Source: an uncultured Amphritea sp. (GTDB taxonomy: Bacteria > Pseudomonadota > Gammaproteobacteria > Pseudomonadales > Balneatricaceae). From it: a DNA stretch of 50,006 nucleotides. The DNA is taken from positions 1-50,006 of the forward strand of contig NZ_CAKZLP010000072.1 of NCBI RefSeq assembly GCF_937127095.1, written 5' to 3'. The notes beneath the pieces were generated by a model. That model saw only the letters and a list, made by a program, of their open reading frames with translations. It searched no databases and was not told where the DNA came from. Position 1 is the stretch's first letter, and every line of letters starts with the position of its first letter. The position numbers and the translations under genes were made by a program. This document shows, one piece after another, positions 7,263 through 14,157 of this stretch.

Positions 7263-8030
7263 TTACTGTACATCAAAGGGGTTTACTGCGTCGGGAAAAT
7301 CATGGTCCTGCTCGCCTGTCTTGACCGTTTCAGGAGCTAAAGCAGAGCGGATGGCGTCCCATTTAGGGTTCTCAAATCTCCAGCGCTTGCTATCTTCGGC
7401 TGCGAGGTGTTCAAAAACCCAGCGTGGAGTGGGCTCTTTACGTTTTAAGATGTTCTGGAGTCTTTCGTATCTTTTCTTTTCAGTCTTTATTTCGCTTTCT
7501 AACCAATCCGGGGAAAGCCCGACAAGCCACGAAGAATTGGATAGTCGCTCAACATCATTTTTATCAATTAATACCGTTCCTTGAATGGATCCATAGCTCT
7601 CAGGTGTCACATAGCTTTCTCCTGTGCCTTCTCCTATAACAAAGCCGTCTAAATCCTCGATCTTATAATTCACAGTAACAGTGTATTCAGTTAGCGGGGA
7701 TGTATTGATAACCTCATATTTCCAGCCAACCAGAGCTTTTTCGGCTCCAAGCTTGATGATTTTATAGCTGGTCTGCAATACAACGAGCGGATACTTCTCT
7801 GAAGATACCGCAACATCGGAATATTTAAAATAATTCCAGTTTTTCTGCTGCTTACTTATTTCCCGGTTTAGGGCTTCTTGCCTCTCCTTGGTTTGCTCAC
7901 TGAGCACGTAATTAAGATTGGGGTTTGTATAAATAAGCCAAGACGAAAGCCCTACGGCTACCGCAAGGGACAAAAAGAGGATTGACTTGGTGATTAGTGC
8001 GACATTATTTGAAGGGTTTTCATCTTTCAT
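7263..8030 (-). CDS. membrane-anchored protein downstream of cI, probable lysogenic cargo
   Basis: This 255-residue protein has a short cytoplasmic N-terminus and one membrane helix (about residues 13-31, SILFLSLAVAVGLSSWLIY). The rest is outside or periplasmic: residues ~65-160 look like a beta-rich domain (LVVLQTSYKIIKLGAEKAL, then EYTVTVNYKIEDLDGFVIGE), followed by a charged helical C-terminus. A clear GGAG precedes the ATG. It is 43 bases downstream of cI on the same strand, a position often used for superinfection exclusion or other lysogen functions. The family is not recognised, so the role is inferred from location only. Confidence 0.75.
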   Translation of the reverse strand: MKDENPSNNVALITKSILFLSLAVAVGLSSWLIYTNPNLNYVLSEQTKERQEALNREISKQQKNWNYFKYSDVAVSSEKYPLVVLQTSYKIIKLGAEKALVGWKYEVINTSPLTEYTVTVNYKIEDLDGFVIGEGTGESYVTPESYGSIQGTVLIDKNDVERLSNSSWLVGLSPDWLESEIKTEKKRYERLQNILKRKEPTPRWVFEHLAAEDSKRWRFENPKWDAIRSALAPETVKTGEQDHDFPDAVNPFDVQ

Positions 8031-8073
8031 ACACGCTCCTTATGTTAGCTCCTATTTTCTTCTGGGGCTGCGT

Positions 8074-8733
8074 TTACAGATTCCCCATTAATACTCTTAC
8101 CGCTCGCCCAATAATGCGAAGCCGCTCAAAGTTGTGATGAGAGATTATCTCATCCTGATACGTAGGGTCCGCTTTGTTGTCTGAGCTGATAACCCAGGCA
8201 CCATCAATTCGTTTCTGCAAGCGTTTAACCCTTAGATCGTCATCCGTTGCTATCGCATAGATGTTGCCGCTTACCGGCTTTTTGTCTGATTTATCAATCA
8301 GCAGAAGATCGCCATCCTGAAGCCTTGGTTTCATTGATTCGCCGCGAACTTTAACAATAACAAGGTTCTGATCATAAAGATTATTTTGGAGTATCCAGTC
8401 TTGCGACATGGGAACCCACTCTTTAACTTTCTCGGCATCAACGTGAGTGCCATTTCCTGCAGCAAGCTCAACATCAAGCACTGGTATATCAACCATGTGC
8501 GTCTGGAAATGGTTTAGTGGATCACTCTCTGTTTGCCAGCCATTCTTTAAGTCATTTGGCGAGCAGCCGAACGCCTTAGCCAGGCTTAGTAGCGTGTCTG
8601 CTTTAACATCGGCATGAGAATCCTTTTCGATCTGTGCAATTCTGCCTCGGCTTATGCTGATGCGTCTTGCCAGTTCTTCTTGAGTCCAGCCTTTTTCTTT
8701 CCGGAGTGTCCGGACATTTTCTCCAATACTCAT
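8074..8733 (-). CDS. cI: CI-like prophage repressor (HTH plus S24 autoprotease)
   Basis: I chose ATG 8733, giving 219 residues; the upstream extension would read through the operators. Residues 17-36 form the helix-turn-helix (TQEELARRISISRGRIAQIE). The C-terminal half is a LexA/S24 peptidase with an A92-G93 cleavage site (ELAAGNG), catalytic S133 (GESMKPRLQDGD) and K170 (RVKRLQ). It should bind the TTAGT-type operators at PR and PL, hold the lysogen, and be inactivated by RecA-stimulated self-cleavage after DNA damage. It probably controls its own gene through the 8733-8752 operator. Confidence 0.93.
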   Translation of the reverse strand: MSIGENVRTLRKEKGWTQEELARRISISRGRIAQIEKDSHADVKADTLLSLAKAFGCSPNDLKNGWQTESDPLNHFQTHMVDIPVLDVELAAGNGTHVDAEKVKEWVPMSQDWILQNNLYDQNLVIVKVRGESMKPRLQDGDLLLIDKSDKKPVSGNIYAIATDDDLRVKRLQKRIDGAWVISSDNKADPTYQDEIISHHNFERLRIIGRAVRVLMGNL

Positions 8734-8752
8734 GTTAGCTATCTTACTAACA
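8733..8752. promoter_or_regulatory. operator at the cI start
   Basis: TGTTAG and CTAACA are inverted around eight bases. The site overlaps the cI initiation codon and lies downstream of the proposed PRM, so binding here would shut off cI as OR3 does in lambda. Weaker half-sites (ACTAAC, GTTAGT) lie at 8747-8765. Confidence 0.65.
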
Positions 8753-8781
8753 AAATTAGTTAGTTGGGGTTGCACTTGAAA
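8753..8781 (-). promoter_or_regulatory. candidate PRM promoter for cI
   Basis: Reading leftward, TTTCAA (8776-8781) and TAATTT (8753-8758) are separated by 17 bases. It lies back to back with PR. The match is moderate, as expected for a promoter that needs activation by repressor. Confidence 0.45.
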
Positions 8782-8798
8782 TGCTAGTAAACTAACAT
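8770..8798 (+). promoter_or_regulatory. PR promoter with main operator
   Basis: TTGCAC (8770-8775) and TAACAT (8793-8798) are 17 bases apart. The operator ATGCTAGTAAACTAACAT (8781-8798) fills the spacer and the -10. Transcription should begin near 8805, so the ATG at 8800 cannot be used and the downstream ATG at 8833 is the better Cro start. Confidence 0.8.
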
Positions 8799-8832
8799 TA
8801 TGAGTCATAAGAAACCCTCACTGGATTACTCA

Positions 8833-9036
8833 ATGCAAATCAAAATCAAAACCGAGGATGCAATTAACTACTTCGGCGGCAGAGGAAGCGGCGGAGTTAC
8901 CGCGCTGGCTGAAAAGCTTGATATCACGCATGGGGCTGTTTCCCAGTGGGGTGAATACCTTCCAAAAAACACCGCGTACACCCTCTATTTCAAAACCAAT
9001 TGCCAAGTAAAGGCGGAAATTACAAAAGCCGCCTAA
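8833..9036 (+). CDS. cro: Cro-like repressor (P22 Cro type)
   Basis: From ATG 8833 the protein has 67 residues, close to the 61 of P22 Cro, and aligns with it by eye: KIKTEDAINYFGG, then ALAEKLDITHGAVSQWGEYL (helix-turn-helix) and a short beta tail. An earlier ATG at 8800 lies upstream of the predicted PR start site. It should bind the same operators as CI with reversed preference and favour lytic growth. First gene of the rightward early transcript. Confidence 0.88.
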   Translation: MQIKIKTEDAINYFGGRGSGGVTALAEKLDITHGAVSQWGEYLPKNTAYTLYFKTNCQVKAEITKAA

Positions 9037-9062
9037 CCCCACCATAAAAAGGAACTTTCCCT

Positions 9063-9338
9063 ATGCCAGTTGAAAAAAAGACCGAAACCATCACCACCAA
9101 GTGCGCCGCCAGCTTAAAAGATTTCGTCATTGCTATGGCGAAGCTTGAGGGTGTTGACCCGTCTGTCTACGTTCACCAGCTGATTGAGGCCGACAAAGCC
9201 GTTAAGCAATCCATGTATCAAAGTTTGGCAGAAGTGTTTTCTGATGCAAACGGAAACATGGTTTCCAGCGTCTCTGAAGTGCCTGCTGAGAAGCGCGCCA
9301 ACTTTTTGCGGCTGGTCGGTGGTACGGCAGCAGCCTGA
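9063..9338 (+). CDS. small regulator, possible ribbon-helix-helix protein in the cII position
   Basis: This 91-residue protein follows cro by 26 bases with an AAGGA ribosome site. Residues ~8-45 (TETITTKCAASLKDFVIAMA, then LEGVDPSVYVHQLIEADK) have the strand-helix-helix rhythm of Arc/MetJ-type repressors. The rest is helical with a small-residue tail. In lambdoids this place is held by cII, but the sequence is not CII-like. A role in the lysis-lysogeny decision is inference from position. Confidence 0.65.
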   Translation: MPVEKKTETITTKCAASLKDFVIAMAKLEGVDPSVYVHQLIEADKAVKQSMYQSLAEVFSDANGNMVSSVSEVPAEKRANFLRLVGGTAAA

Positions 9339-9359
9339 TTCTCGCACTGGTTCTTTCGG

Positions 9360-9418
9360 GAGCCTTTGGGCCGGTAACCCCGGCTCTTTTTTAAAGCCTC
9401 TTCGATGAGGGGGTTTTA
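9360..9418 (+). terminator. tandem terminators after the cro operon start
   Basis: GAGCC (9360-9364) and GGCTC (9382-9386), with an inner GGG/CCC pairing, form a hairpin followed by six T. A second, weaker hairpin (CCTC/GAGG with GGGTTTT) follows at 9397-9417. Together they resemble the tR1 site of lambda. Transcription of the downstream replication genes therefore probably needs antitermination or partial read-through. Confidence 0.7.
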
Positions 9419-9439
9419 AAAAACAACGATAGGTACTGA

Positions 9440-9913
9440 ATGATGAGTTACGCACTGAATAAAAAGATTCTTGATCTTGTCGCTGATGAGCCAAAAACAG
9501 CCGATGAGATTATGGCTGTGATCGGGAATGAGGTAGGGCCGAAAGCATTTAACAGCCGGATCAAGTCGTTGATTAATTGCGGGTATCTTTCGCGCATCGA
9601 TGAAAGCGGTGCCCCCATCAAGTTTGTTGCGGCTTCTTTGACTGGCGAGGCTGTGCTTACTGAGGAAGAGGCACTTTATGAGATCCCTACATTCGTCGCG
9701 ACTAAAGCTTCCGCTTTGGAAGATGAGATCGCGATGCTTAACCAGGGTATTGCCGCCGCCGAGGTGCTGAGTAAGCGCAGCCTCCCGGATGATCTGGCCG
9801 ATGTTATCAGTCAGTTAGATAGCCTGGCCGTCGGCATCTCTGAAAATGCACCGGTTGCGGCGGCGGTTTTGATTAAGGCGCGTGATTATTTGCAGCGTGG
9901 GTATGAGCTGTGA
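9440..9913 (+). CDS. winged-helix-type early protein
   Basis: Residues ~5-60 of this 157-residue protein (KKILDLVADEPKTADEIMAV, then KAFNSRIKSLINCGYLSRID) look like a winged helix of the kind found in phage regulators. The C-terminal half is acidic and helical (EDEIAMLNQGIAAAEVL, then LPDDLADVISQLDSL). AGG precedes the ATG by six bases. It is the first gene after the early terminators. I do not know the family; DNA binding is inferred from the fold pattern. Confidence 0.7.
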   Translation: MMSYALNKKILDLVADEPKTADEIMAVIGNEVGPKAFNSRIKSLINCGYLSRIDESGAPIKFVAASLTGEAVLTEEEALYEIPTFVATKASALEDEIAMLNQGIAAAEVLSKRSLPDDLADVISQLDSLAVGISENAPVAAAVLIKARDYLQRGYEL

Positions 9914-9921
9914 CAAGTCAC
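9910..9921. repeat. GTGACNNGTCAC palindrome, copy 2
   Basis: GTGACAAGTCAC overlaps the stop codon of the winged-helix gene and opens a 285-base non-coding gap. Confidence 0.6.
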
Positions 9922-10198
9922 GTTATGACGACTAACGAAATATAGCAGTTGCGCGGCTGTTCGCAGAGGCTGTGTTAGCGGGTGAGACATACACCTTGAT
10001 GAAGTTCTTCTCTGCTTCTGAAAAGCGCACAGGCTGAAGTCAAATAAGCAGCAAGAGGGGGTCTCCTTGGCCTTCATAGGGAGAGTTCTCGCCCGCCTCG
10101 AAATGAGAACCCCAATAAGCCCCTTTGCTGGGGCTTTGGCGGTGCTGGGGTTCGCCCCTGATCGTGGAAATCATTCCATTAACCCATAGGAGACAGGC
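9922..10198. other. non-coding gap with hairpins
   Basis: No convincing gene lies here; one stop-to-stop frame of ~33 codons lacks a good start. It contains an inverted repeat GTTCTC/GAGAAC (10085-10090 and 10105-10110) and a strong AAGCCCC/GGGGCTT hairpin (10117-10136) with only a short T-tract, possibly a weak terminator or a processing site ahead of the secreted-protein gene. Confidence 0.5.
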
Positions 10199-10525
10199 AT
10201 GAAGAAAGTATTTCTCTGTGTTGCTCTGGCCATTACGGCCGCACTCTCGATGCCAGCACTGGCTGATATCGATTATTCCCCGCCTACGGGCGGTTTTACA
10301 GGCGTTGTGGCTTATCAAGCGTCTGACTCAGATACGGTACCCGCTGGAAAAATGGCTCTGTACTCACATCCGTCCGTCATGGTGGCTGCCAACTCGCCAA
10401 ACAGTTTCGGTGAGTCGTATCGAACGAAGGTGACGAGTAACCGGCCCAATAACGATGGCATTGGTGAAACTGGTAATACCCTGGCAGCGGCTTATTCATC
10501 TTTCGAGGTGGGCTGGCGTAGTTAA
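10199..10525 (+). CDS. secreted protein in the early rightward operon
   Basis: The 108-residue product has a clear Sec signal peptide (KKVFLCVALAITAALSM, then PALA before DIDYSP). The mature part (~86 residues) is rich in Ser, Asn, Gly and Thr (GFTGVVAYQASDSDTVPAGK, then SNRPNNDGIGETGNTLAAAY) with no cysteines. AGGAG sits six bases before the ATG. An exported protein among early regulatory genes is unusual. It may act on the cell surface, for instance to limit superinfection, but nothing in the sequence shows this. Confidence 0.75.
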   Translation: MKKVFLCVALAITAALSMPALADIDYSPPTGGFTGVVAYQASDSDTVPAGKMALYSHPSVMVAANSPNSFGESYRTKVTSNRPNNDGIGETGNTLAAAYSSFEVGWRS

Positions 10526-10564
10526 TAACCCATAAATCTGGAAAGCAGTAAAGGTTGTCCCGGC

Positions 10565-10771
10565 ATGCCCAGTAAGTTTGCCGGGGCACAACGTAAAGCA
10601 TCCTGGTTCTGGGTGACCCCGGGGCAGGCCAGCAGGGTGTTTTACGTTGTGATGAGTGCGGAATTAAGATGTTCAGATCCAGCAATCACAACAAACGGGA
10701 TGCTTACCCGACAAATTAGCCCTATGCGCGTGATGGTTGAGAACTGGGCTGGTCCAGTTGAATCGCGTTAA
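10565..10771 (+). CDS. doubtful 68-residue protein
   Basis: A 68-codon ATG frame (QRKASWFWVTPGQASRVFYV, then ISPMRVMVENWAGPVESR) has a protein-like composition with three Trp. However, its start sits inside a strong hairpin, the nearest AAGG is about ten bases away, and I do not recognise the family. It may be a real phage gene with a structured start, or chance. I list it so it can be tested. Confidence 0.35.
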   Translation: MPSKFAGAQRKASWFWVTPGQASRVFYVVMSAELRCSDPAITTNGMLTRQISPMRVMVENWAGPVESR

Positions 10772-10953
10772 CCCAGACCGACCTGCGGCGGCGCAGTTTA
10801 ACCGCAGGACACATCTGAGATCGGTTTATGGGTAGTTCGACTTCCCTTGGCATTCAATGAGTGTCTTGGCTGCTCATAGACTGCTCTGCAGATGTGAAGG
10901 CGGCAGATCCCAGACCTACTGAGCAAGGGATCTATCAGGCACAGACAATAAAA

Positions 10954-10989
10954 AACCCGGGTCATCGCTGTTGTAGCAGCTACCGGGTT
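10954..10989 (-). terminator. hairpin with minus-strand T-tract
   Basis: AACCCGGGT (10954-10962) pairs with ACCGGGTT (10982-10989). On the minus strand it ends in a run of T, so it would stop leftward antisense transcription. On the plus strand the T-tract is poor. Confidence 0.55.
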
Positions 10990-11007
10990 AATCATCAAAC
11001 TGAGGTT

Positions 11008-11382
11008 ATGAGTATGTCCCAAAACGAAAGCGATATCAATATTGGCTCAGGATTTATAAATCCTATAGAGCATCATTTTTTTAGCATACCGATCAACCAC
11101 GGGGTTCCTATTGCTGCCTCTGACGGAGGCGGTTACACGGAGCATGATGGTTATCTGAATCTGTATTCAGCACCCAAGGCTATCTACCTTGATCTACAGA
11201 GCGATGCAATGAAGGAGCCTATCTCATTAGCATTAAATGCAGATCGAGCCGCCAGCCTAATTGTAACTCTTCAACAGGCGCTGAAAGAACATATCGGTGG
11301 TAAGCAATGGCTTGATACTGTTGATTTTGACGCACTACTTGATCATGCAATTAGTTCAGCTAAAGGCGGCCAAAATGAATAA
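11008..11382 (+). CDS. uncharacterised early protein upstream of the replication initiator
   Basis: I chose ATG 11008 (SMSQNESDINIGSG) because GAGG is nearby; the longer open frame would run through the hairpin region. The 124-residue acidic protein has a beta-rich middle (GYLNLYSAPKAIYLDLQSD) and a helical end (ADRAASLIVTLQQALKEHI). Its stop lies eight bases inside the initiator gene, so the two are coupled. Family and function unknown. Confidence 0.7.
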   Translation: MSMSQNESDINIGSGFINPIEHHFFSIPINHGVPIAASDGGGYTEHDGYLNLYSAPKAIYLDLQSDAMKEPISLALNADRAASLIVTLQQALKEHIGGKQWLDTVDFDALLDHAISSAKGGQNE

Positions 11383-12376
11383 TGTAGCAAGCATTGAGCA
11401 GGCGCGTATGAGACGAGAAGATCCGCAGGATGAATCCATAAGCAGCGGATATATAAAGCTGTACAGGTCATTACAGGGCGTTTCATTCAAACGTAACCCG
11501 GAACGAATGGCTTTATGGATTCACATGCTTCTTGAAGCATCACGTAAGCCTTACAAGCCTTACGCAACATTGTTAGGCGGTAAGTCCATCACTCTTAAGA
11601 CAGGTCAGTTTATATCCGGCTTGCGCGATCTTGAAAAAGAGACCGGAGTTTCTATGCAAAAGATCCGTTCTTCTCTGGCGTTTTTTGAGCAGGAAGGAAT
11701 GATCTATATGGATAAATCAAGTCGATCAGGAACAGTGTTTACTGTCCTGAAATATGAAAATTTCCAACAAAATTTATACAAAAAAACCAACACACCTGCA
11801 ACACACCAAAACAACACGCAAAGCAACACTCAAATTAACACGCCAGAACCCTCTGAATTAAAGGTTTGCAGAGATAATGCAACACACCATTTAACACCAG
11901 ATATAACACACCGAAAAGCACACGAAGCAACACCTATACAAGAAGACAAGAATAAATCTAAACCTAAAGATATAAATACTTGTGTTAAAAATTCAGAAAC
12001 TGAATCTCAACCAAAAAAGAAAACCCGTAATCAATCAATCAGAAAACCGCAAGAGTTTAAAGATTTCTTTGAGGCTTATCCTGAACACAGAAAAGGAGGA
12101 AAAGATCAAGCTGCCTGGAATGCCTGGAAGTCTGAATCACTCACCACCGATGACGCTGTTACAGCAATAAAATGGCTGAAGGAGGCTGGCGCTAGTGACC
12201 CGTTAACATGGGGTAAAACTAATCAAGGTCAATTTTGCCTTGGCATTGTGAATTTCATCCGAAATAGGATATTTACAACTCCTGTTCCTCGGCCTAATCA
12301 GTCTCGGCAGTACCAGACTCCTGATTTCAAAAATACAGATTACACCATTGGCGCGGAGGGCTTTGAACATGTTTAA
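11375..12376 (+). CDS. O-like replication initiator with embedded repeat array
   Basis: From ATG 11375 the protein has 333 residues. Residues ~25-125 form a winged-helix domain typical of phage replication proteins (YIKLYRSLQGVSFKRNPE, then SMQKIRSSLAFFEQEGMIYM). Residues ~140-215 are a Thr/Asn/His-rich linker encoded by phased DNA repeats, and residues ~225-310 (FKDFFEAYPEHRKGGKDQAA, then GQFCLGIVNFIRNRIF) resemble the C-terminal helicase-loader contact region of such initiators. It should bind the origin and recruit the adjacent DnaC-like loader. The frame overlaps its neighbours by eight bases on each side. Confidence 0.8.
   Translation: MNNVASIEQARMRREDPQDESISSGYIKLYRSLQGVSFKRNPERMALWIHMLLEASRKPYKPYATLLGGKSITLKTGQFISGLRDLEKETGVSMQKIRSSLAFFEQEGMIYMDKSSRSGTVFTVLKYENFQQNLYKKTNTPATHQNNTQSNTQINTPEPSELKVCRDNATHHLTPDITHRKAHEATPIQEDKNKSKPKDINTCVKNSETESQPKKKTRNQSIRKPQEFKDFFEAYPEHRKGGKDQAAWNAWKSESLTTDDAVTAIKWLKEAGASDPLTWGKTNQGQFCLGIVNFIRNRIFTTPVPRPNQSRQYQTPDFKNTDYTIGAEGFEHV
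11789..11934. repeat. 12-bp phased AACACACC repeats, candidate replication origin
   Basis: AACAC-type units start at 11789, 11800, 11813, 11825 and 11837, and again at 11881, 11893, 11905, 11917 (degenerate) and 11929, with the second block exactly 12 bases apart. An A-rich stretch of ~100 bases follows (11935-12040). In lambda the origin is likewise a set of iterons inside gene O followed by an AT-rich stretch. The 12-bp step equals four codons, so a protein repeat is the alternative explanation. Confidence 0.55.
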
Positions 12377-13199
12377 CCAAACAAGCAATGGGATTAAGAC
12401 TTGCTCAATCCATAAGTTAGATTACGAAGAAATGGTTTCCAAGCTTGCTGGTCGTGAATTTCTTAGCTTATGCCCTGAATGCACTAAGGAGCAGAGCGAA
12501 AGAGACGCAGTGGAGGCTAAGTTGAGACTCGAAAAGCAATTCCAGGAACAGCGCCGCCAATCTAAAGAAAATCAAATCAACAGGCTTTTGAGTGGAAGCC
12601 TTATCCCTCCCCGCTATCTGACAAGAACATTCGCTAATTATCGAGCAGACAGCGAGGGACAGCAGCGGGCCTTGAAAGCGATTGAGAGCTACGCGGAAGA
12701 CTTTACGACTCATGAAAAAAGCGGTGCCGGTATTGTTATGGCTGGCAAGCCTGGAACCGGGAAGACGCATTTGGCTTGCGCACTGGCTAATGATCTGATT
12801 TTCCGTCTTCAAAAAAACCCGGTATTCATCCCAGCATCAAAGATGATTAGAAAGATCCGCGAAACATATCGCAGAGATTCAGAGCATACAGAGCAGCAAA
12901 TGATCAATCTTTTTCGTGATGCTGACCTTCTTATCATCGATGAGGTTGGTATTCAGCGAGGCACTGAAGCTGAAGAACATCTTCTCTTTGAAATTATTAA
13001 TGAGCGAAATGCTTATTTTAACCCAACGATTCTCATATCAAACCTGAATGCTGCTGATATTAAAACGTATATCGGCGAGCGAGCTATGGATCGGATGCGT
13101 GAGGGGGGCGGTAAGTTTGTGTCTTTTGATTGGGATTCTTATCGCGGAAATGTAGCAAAAGACACTGATCTTCCTATTCGTGACAAGAGGGAAAGCTAA
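12369..13199 (+). CDS. dnaC: DnaC-like helicase loader ATPase
   Basis: The ATG at 12369 has GGAGG eight bases upstream; a longer TTG-started frame is less likely. The 276-residue protein has an N-terminal zinc-type motif (CSIHKL, then LCPEC), a Walker A at 126-133 (GKPGTGKT), a Walker B near 187-192 (LLIIDE) and a sensor region (TILISNLNAADIKTYIGERA). It should load the host DnaB helicase at the phage origin with the preceding initiator, as lambda P or host DnaC do. Its stop and the next start overlap (TAATG). Confidence 0.93.
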   Translation: MFNQTSNGIKTCSIHKLDYEEMVSKLAGREFLSLCPECTKEQSERDAVEAKLRLEKQFQEQRRQSKENQINRLLSGSLIPPRYLTRTFANYRADSEGQQRALKAIESYAEDFTTHEKSGAGIVMAGKPGTGKTHLACALANDLIFRLQKNPVFIPASKMIRKIRETYRRDSEHTEQQMINLFRDADLLIIDEVGIQRGTEAEEHLLFEIINERNAYFNPTILISNLNAADIKTYIGERAMDRMREGGGKFVSFDWDSYRGNVAKDTDLPIRDKRES

Positions 13200-13633
13200 T
13201 GGCCAGAAAAAGTAAAACCGCCGCGCTTGAAGTGATGCTGCAAGACACTGGCGGTGCCAAGTCTCTGAAGTGGTATGCAGTTCAGTCAGGATTATCTGAA
13301 AAGACCGTTTCATCGGTCAAAGCAAAACTGGGACTAACCCGGCGCAGAACTCAAAAAAATGTCGCTAAGATGCCTATCGTCAAATCCATGCTGATTGATG
13401 GCTTTCAGGCAATGACTGTCAGCGAGGTTGTCGATCCGCTGGAGCGATTGAAGCGAGTAATGGGGATGCTATCCAAAAAATACCCTGACTCAACACAATA
13501 CCAGCTGCTGGTTGTTCGTAATCAGATATCCAGCAAATTAGGGGTTGATAAAAACAACTATGTCGATGCGCACAGCGGTTATATCTACGCGCTGCGTCTG
13601 CCAATGAATCGTATCGCTGAGGTGCTGCAGTAA
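13199..13633 (+). CDS. uncharacterised helix-turn-helix protein
   Basis: This 144-residue protein is basic at its N-terminus, and residues ~22-52 (SLKWYAVQSGLSEKTVSSVK, then LGLTRRR) look like a helix-turn-helix. The middle (VVDPLERLKRVMGMLSKKYP) and end are helical. Overlapping start and stop codons with dnaC and ninB put it in one transcript. It could be a replication or regulatory accessory. Family not recognised. Confidence 0.7.
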   Translation: MARKSKTAALEVMLQDTGGAKSLKWYAVQSGLSEKTVSSVKAKLGLTRRRTQKNVAKMPIVKSMLIDGFQAMTVSEVVDPLERLKRVMGMLSKKYPDSTQYQLLVVRNQISSKLGVDKNNYVDAHSGYIYALRLPMNRIAEVLQ

Positions 13634-14157
13634 TGAGATCTATCCGTATTGATGATGTAGGCCAGTTGCGTCCGCAAATGAAAGCTGCATGGGAAATTGC
13701 ATGTGAAGCAATTAAGGGCGGGAAAATCGCTATTGAGATAAAGCGCTGGAGCCGTAGCCGGGAGCAGGAAAAGAAATTCCACGCGATGATCCAGGATATC
13801 AGCCGGCAGGTAAGTTTCGATTATGACGTTGACCCCGACGAAGGAAATGTCATTCGCATGTTCGGCACTCGCCGGAGAAAGAGTTATTCGTTAGATGTAT
13901 GGAAAGCCCTGCTGGTAGAGCAGTTCGCCAGAGAGAAAGAGGCGATGGGTGAACCGCTTCGCCACCAAGGTCAAACCATTATCTCTCTGGATGGCAGGAG
14001 AGAGATCACTGTCAGGCCGTCTACTACACAGTTTTTGGTTAACGAAGCATCCGAGTTCATCGAATACCTCTACATGAAAGGCACAGAGTTTGGAGTTCAT
14101 TGGTCTGAGCCTGCTTTACGGGTGTATCAGGAATACAGAGAGGCTAAGGCGGCATGA
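13633..14157 (+). CDS. ninB: NinB (Orf)-family recombination protein
   Basis: This 174-residue protein matches NinB by eye: a small N-terminal strand, RWSRSREQEKKFHAMIQDIS, RQVSFDYDVD, WKALLVEQF, and the C-terminal STTQFLVNEASEFIEYLYMK then EFGVHWSEPAL. Lambda Orf/NinB binds single-stranded DNA and helps recombination replace RecFOR functions. It overlaps the Dam-like gene by four bases. The N-terminus is about 25 residues longer than the lambda protein. Confidence 0.9.
   Translation: MRSIRIDDVGQLRPQMKAAWEIACEAIKGGKIAIEIKRWSRSREQEKKFHAMIQDISRQVSFDYDVDPDEGNVIRMFGTRRRKSYSLDVWKALLVEQFAREKEAMGEPLRHQGQTIISLDGRREITVRPSTTQFLVNEASEFIEYLYMKGTEFGVHWSEPALRVYQEYREAKAA

Larger units (their letters stand above)
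10526..11007. other. 482-base hairpin-rich stretch with one doubtful gene
   Basis: This stretch has few coding signals and many inverted repeats: TTGTCCCGGCA/TGCCGGGGCACAA (10556-10592); CACAACGTAAA/TTTACGTTGTG (10587-10597 and 10641-10651, perfect over 11 bases); AACTGG/CCAGTT (10742-10759); CCTGCGG/CCGCAGG (10782-10807); AACCCGGGT/ACCGGGTT (10954-10989). The first two share bases and cannot form together. The whole resembles a leader RNA before the replication genes. Confidence 0.55.

Noticed and set aside
8734..8808. N-terminal extension of the CI frame by 25 residues
   Set aside because: It would translate through the operators and the proposed PRM, and the sequence before MSIGEN does not look like protein of this family.
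8800..8832. Upstream ATG for Cro
   Set aside because: It lies before the predicted PR transcription start and lengthens the protein beyond the P22 Cro pattern.
10861..11007. Long N-terminal extension of the gene at 11008
   Set aside because: It runs through the AACCCGGGT/ACCGGGTT hairpin, has an atypical Cys/Pro-rich composition, and a better start with GAGG exists at 11008.
11789..11934. Repeats in the initiator gene as a CRISPR array
   Set aside because: Units are about 8 bases at a 12-base step inside an open frame, with no 25-40-base repeats or spacers.
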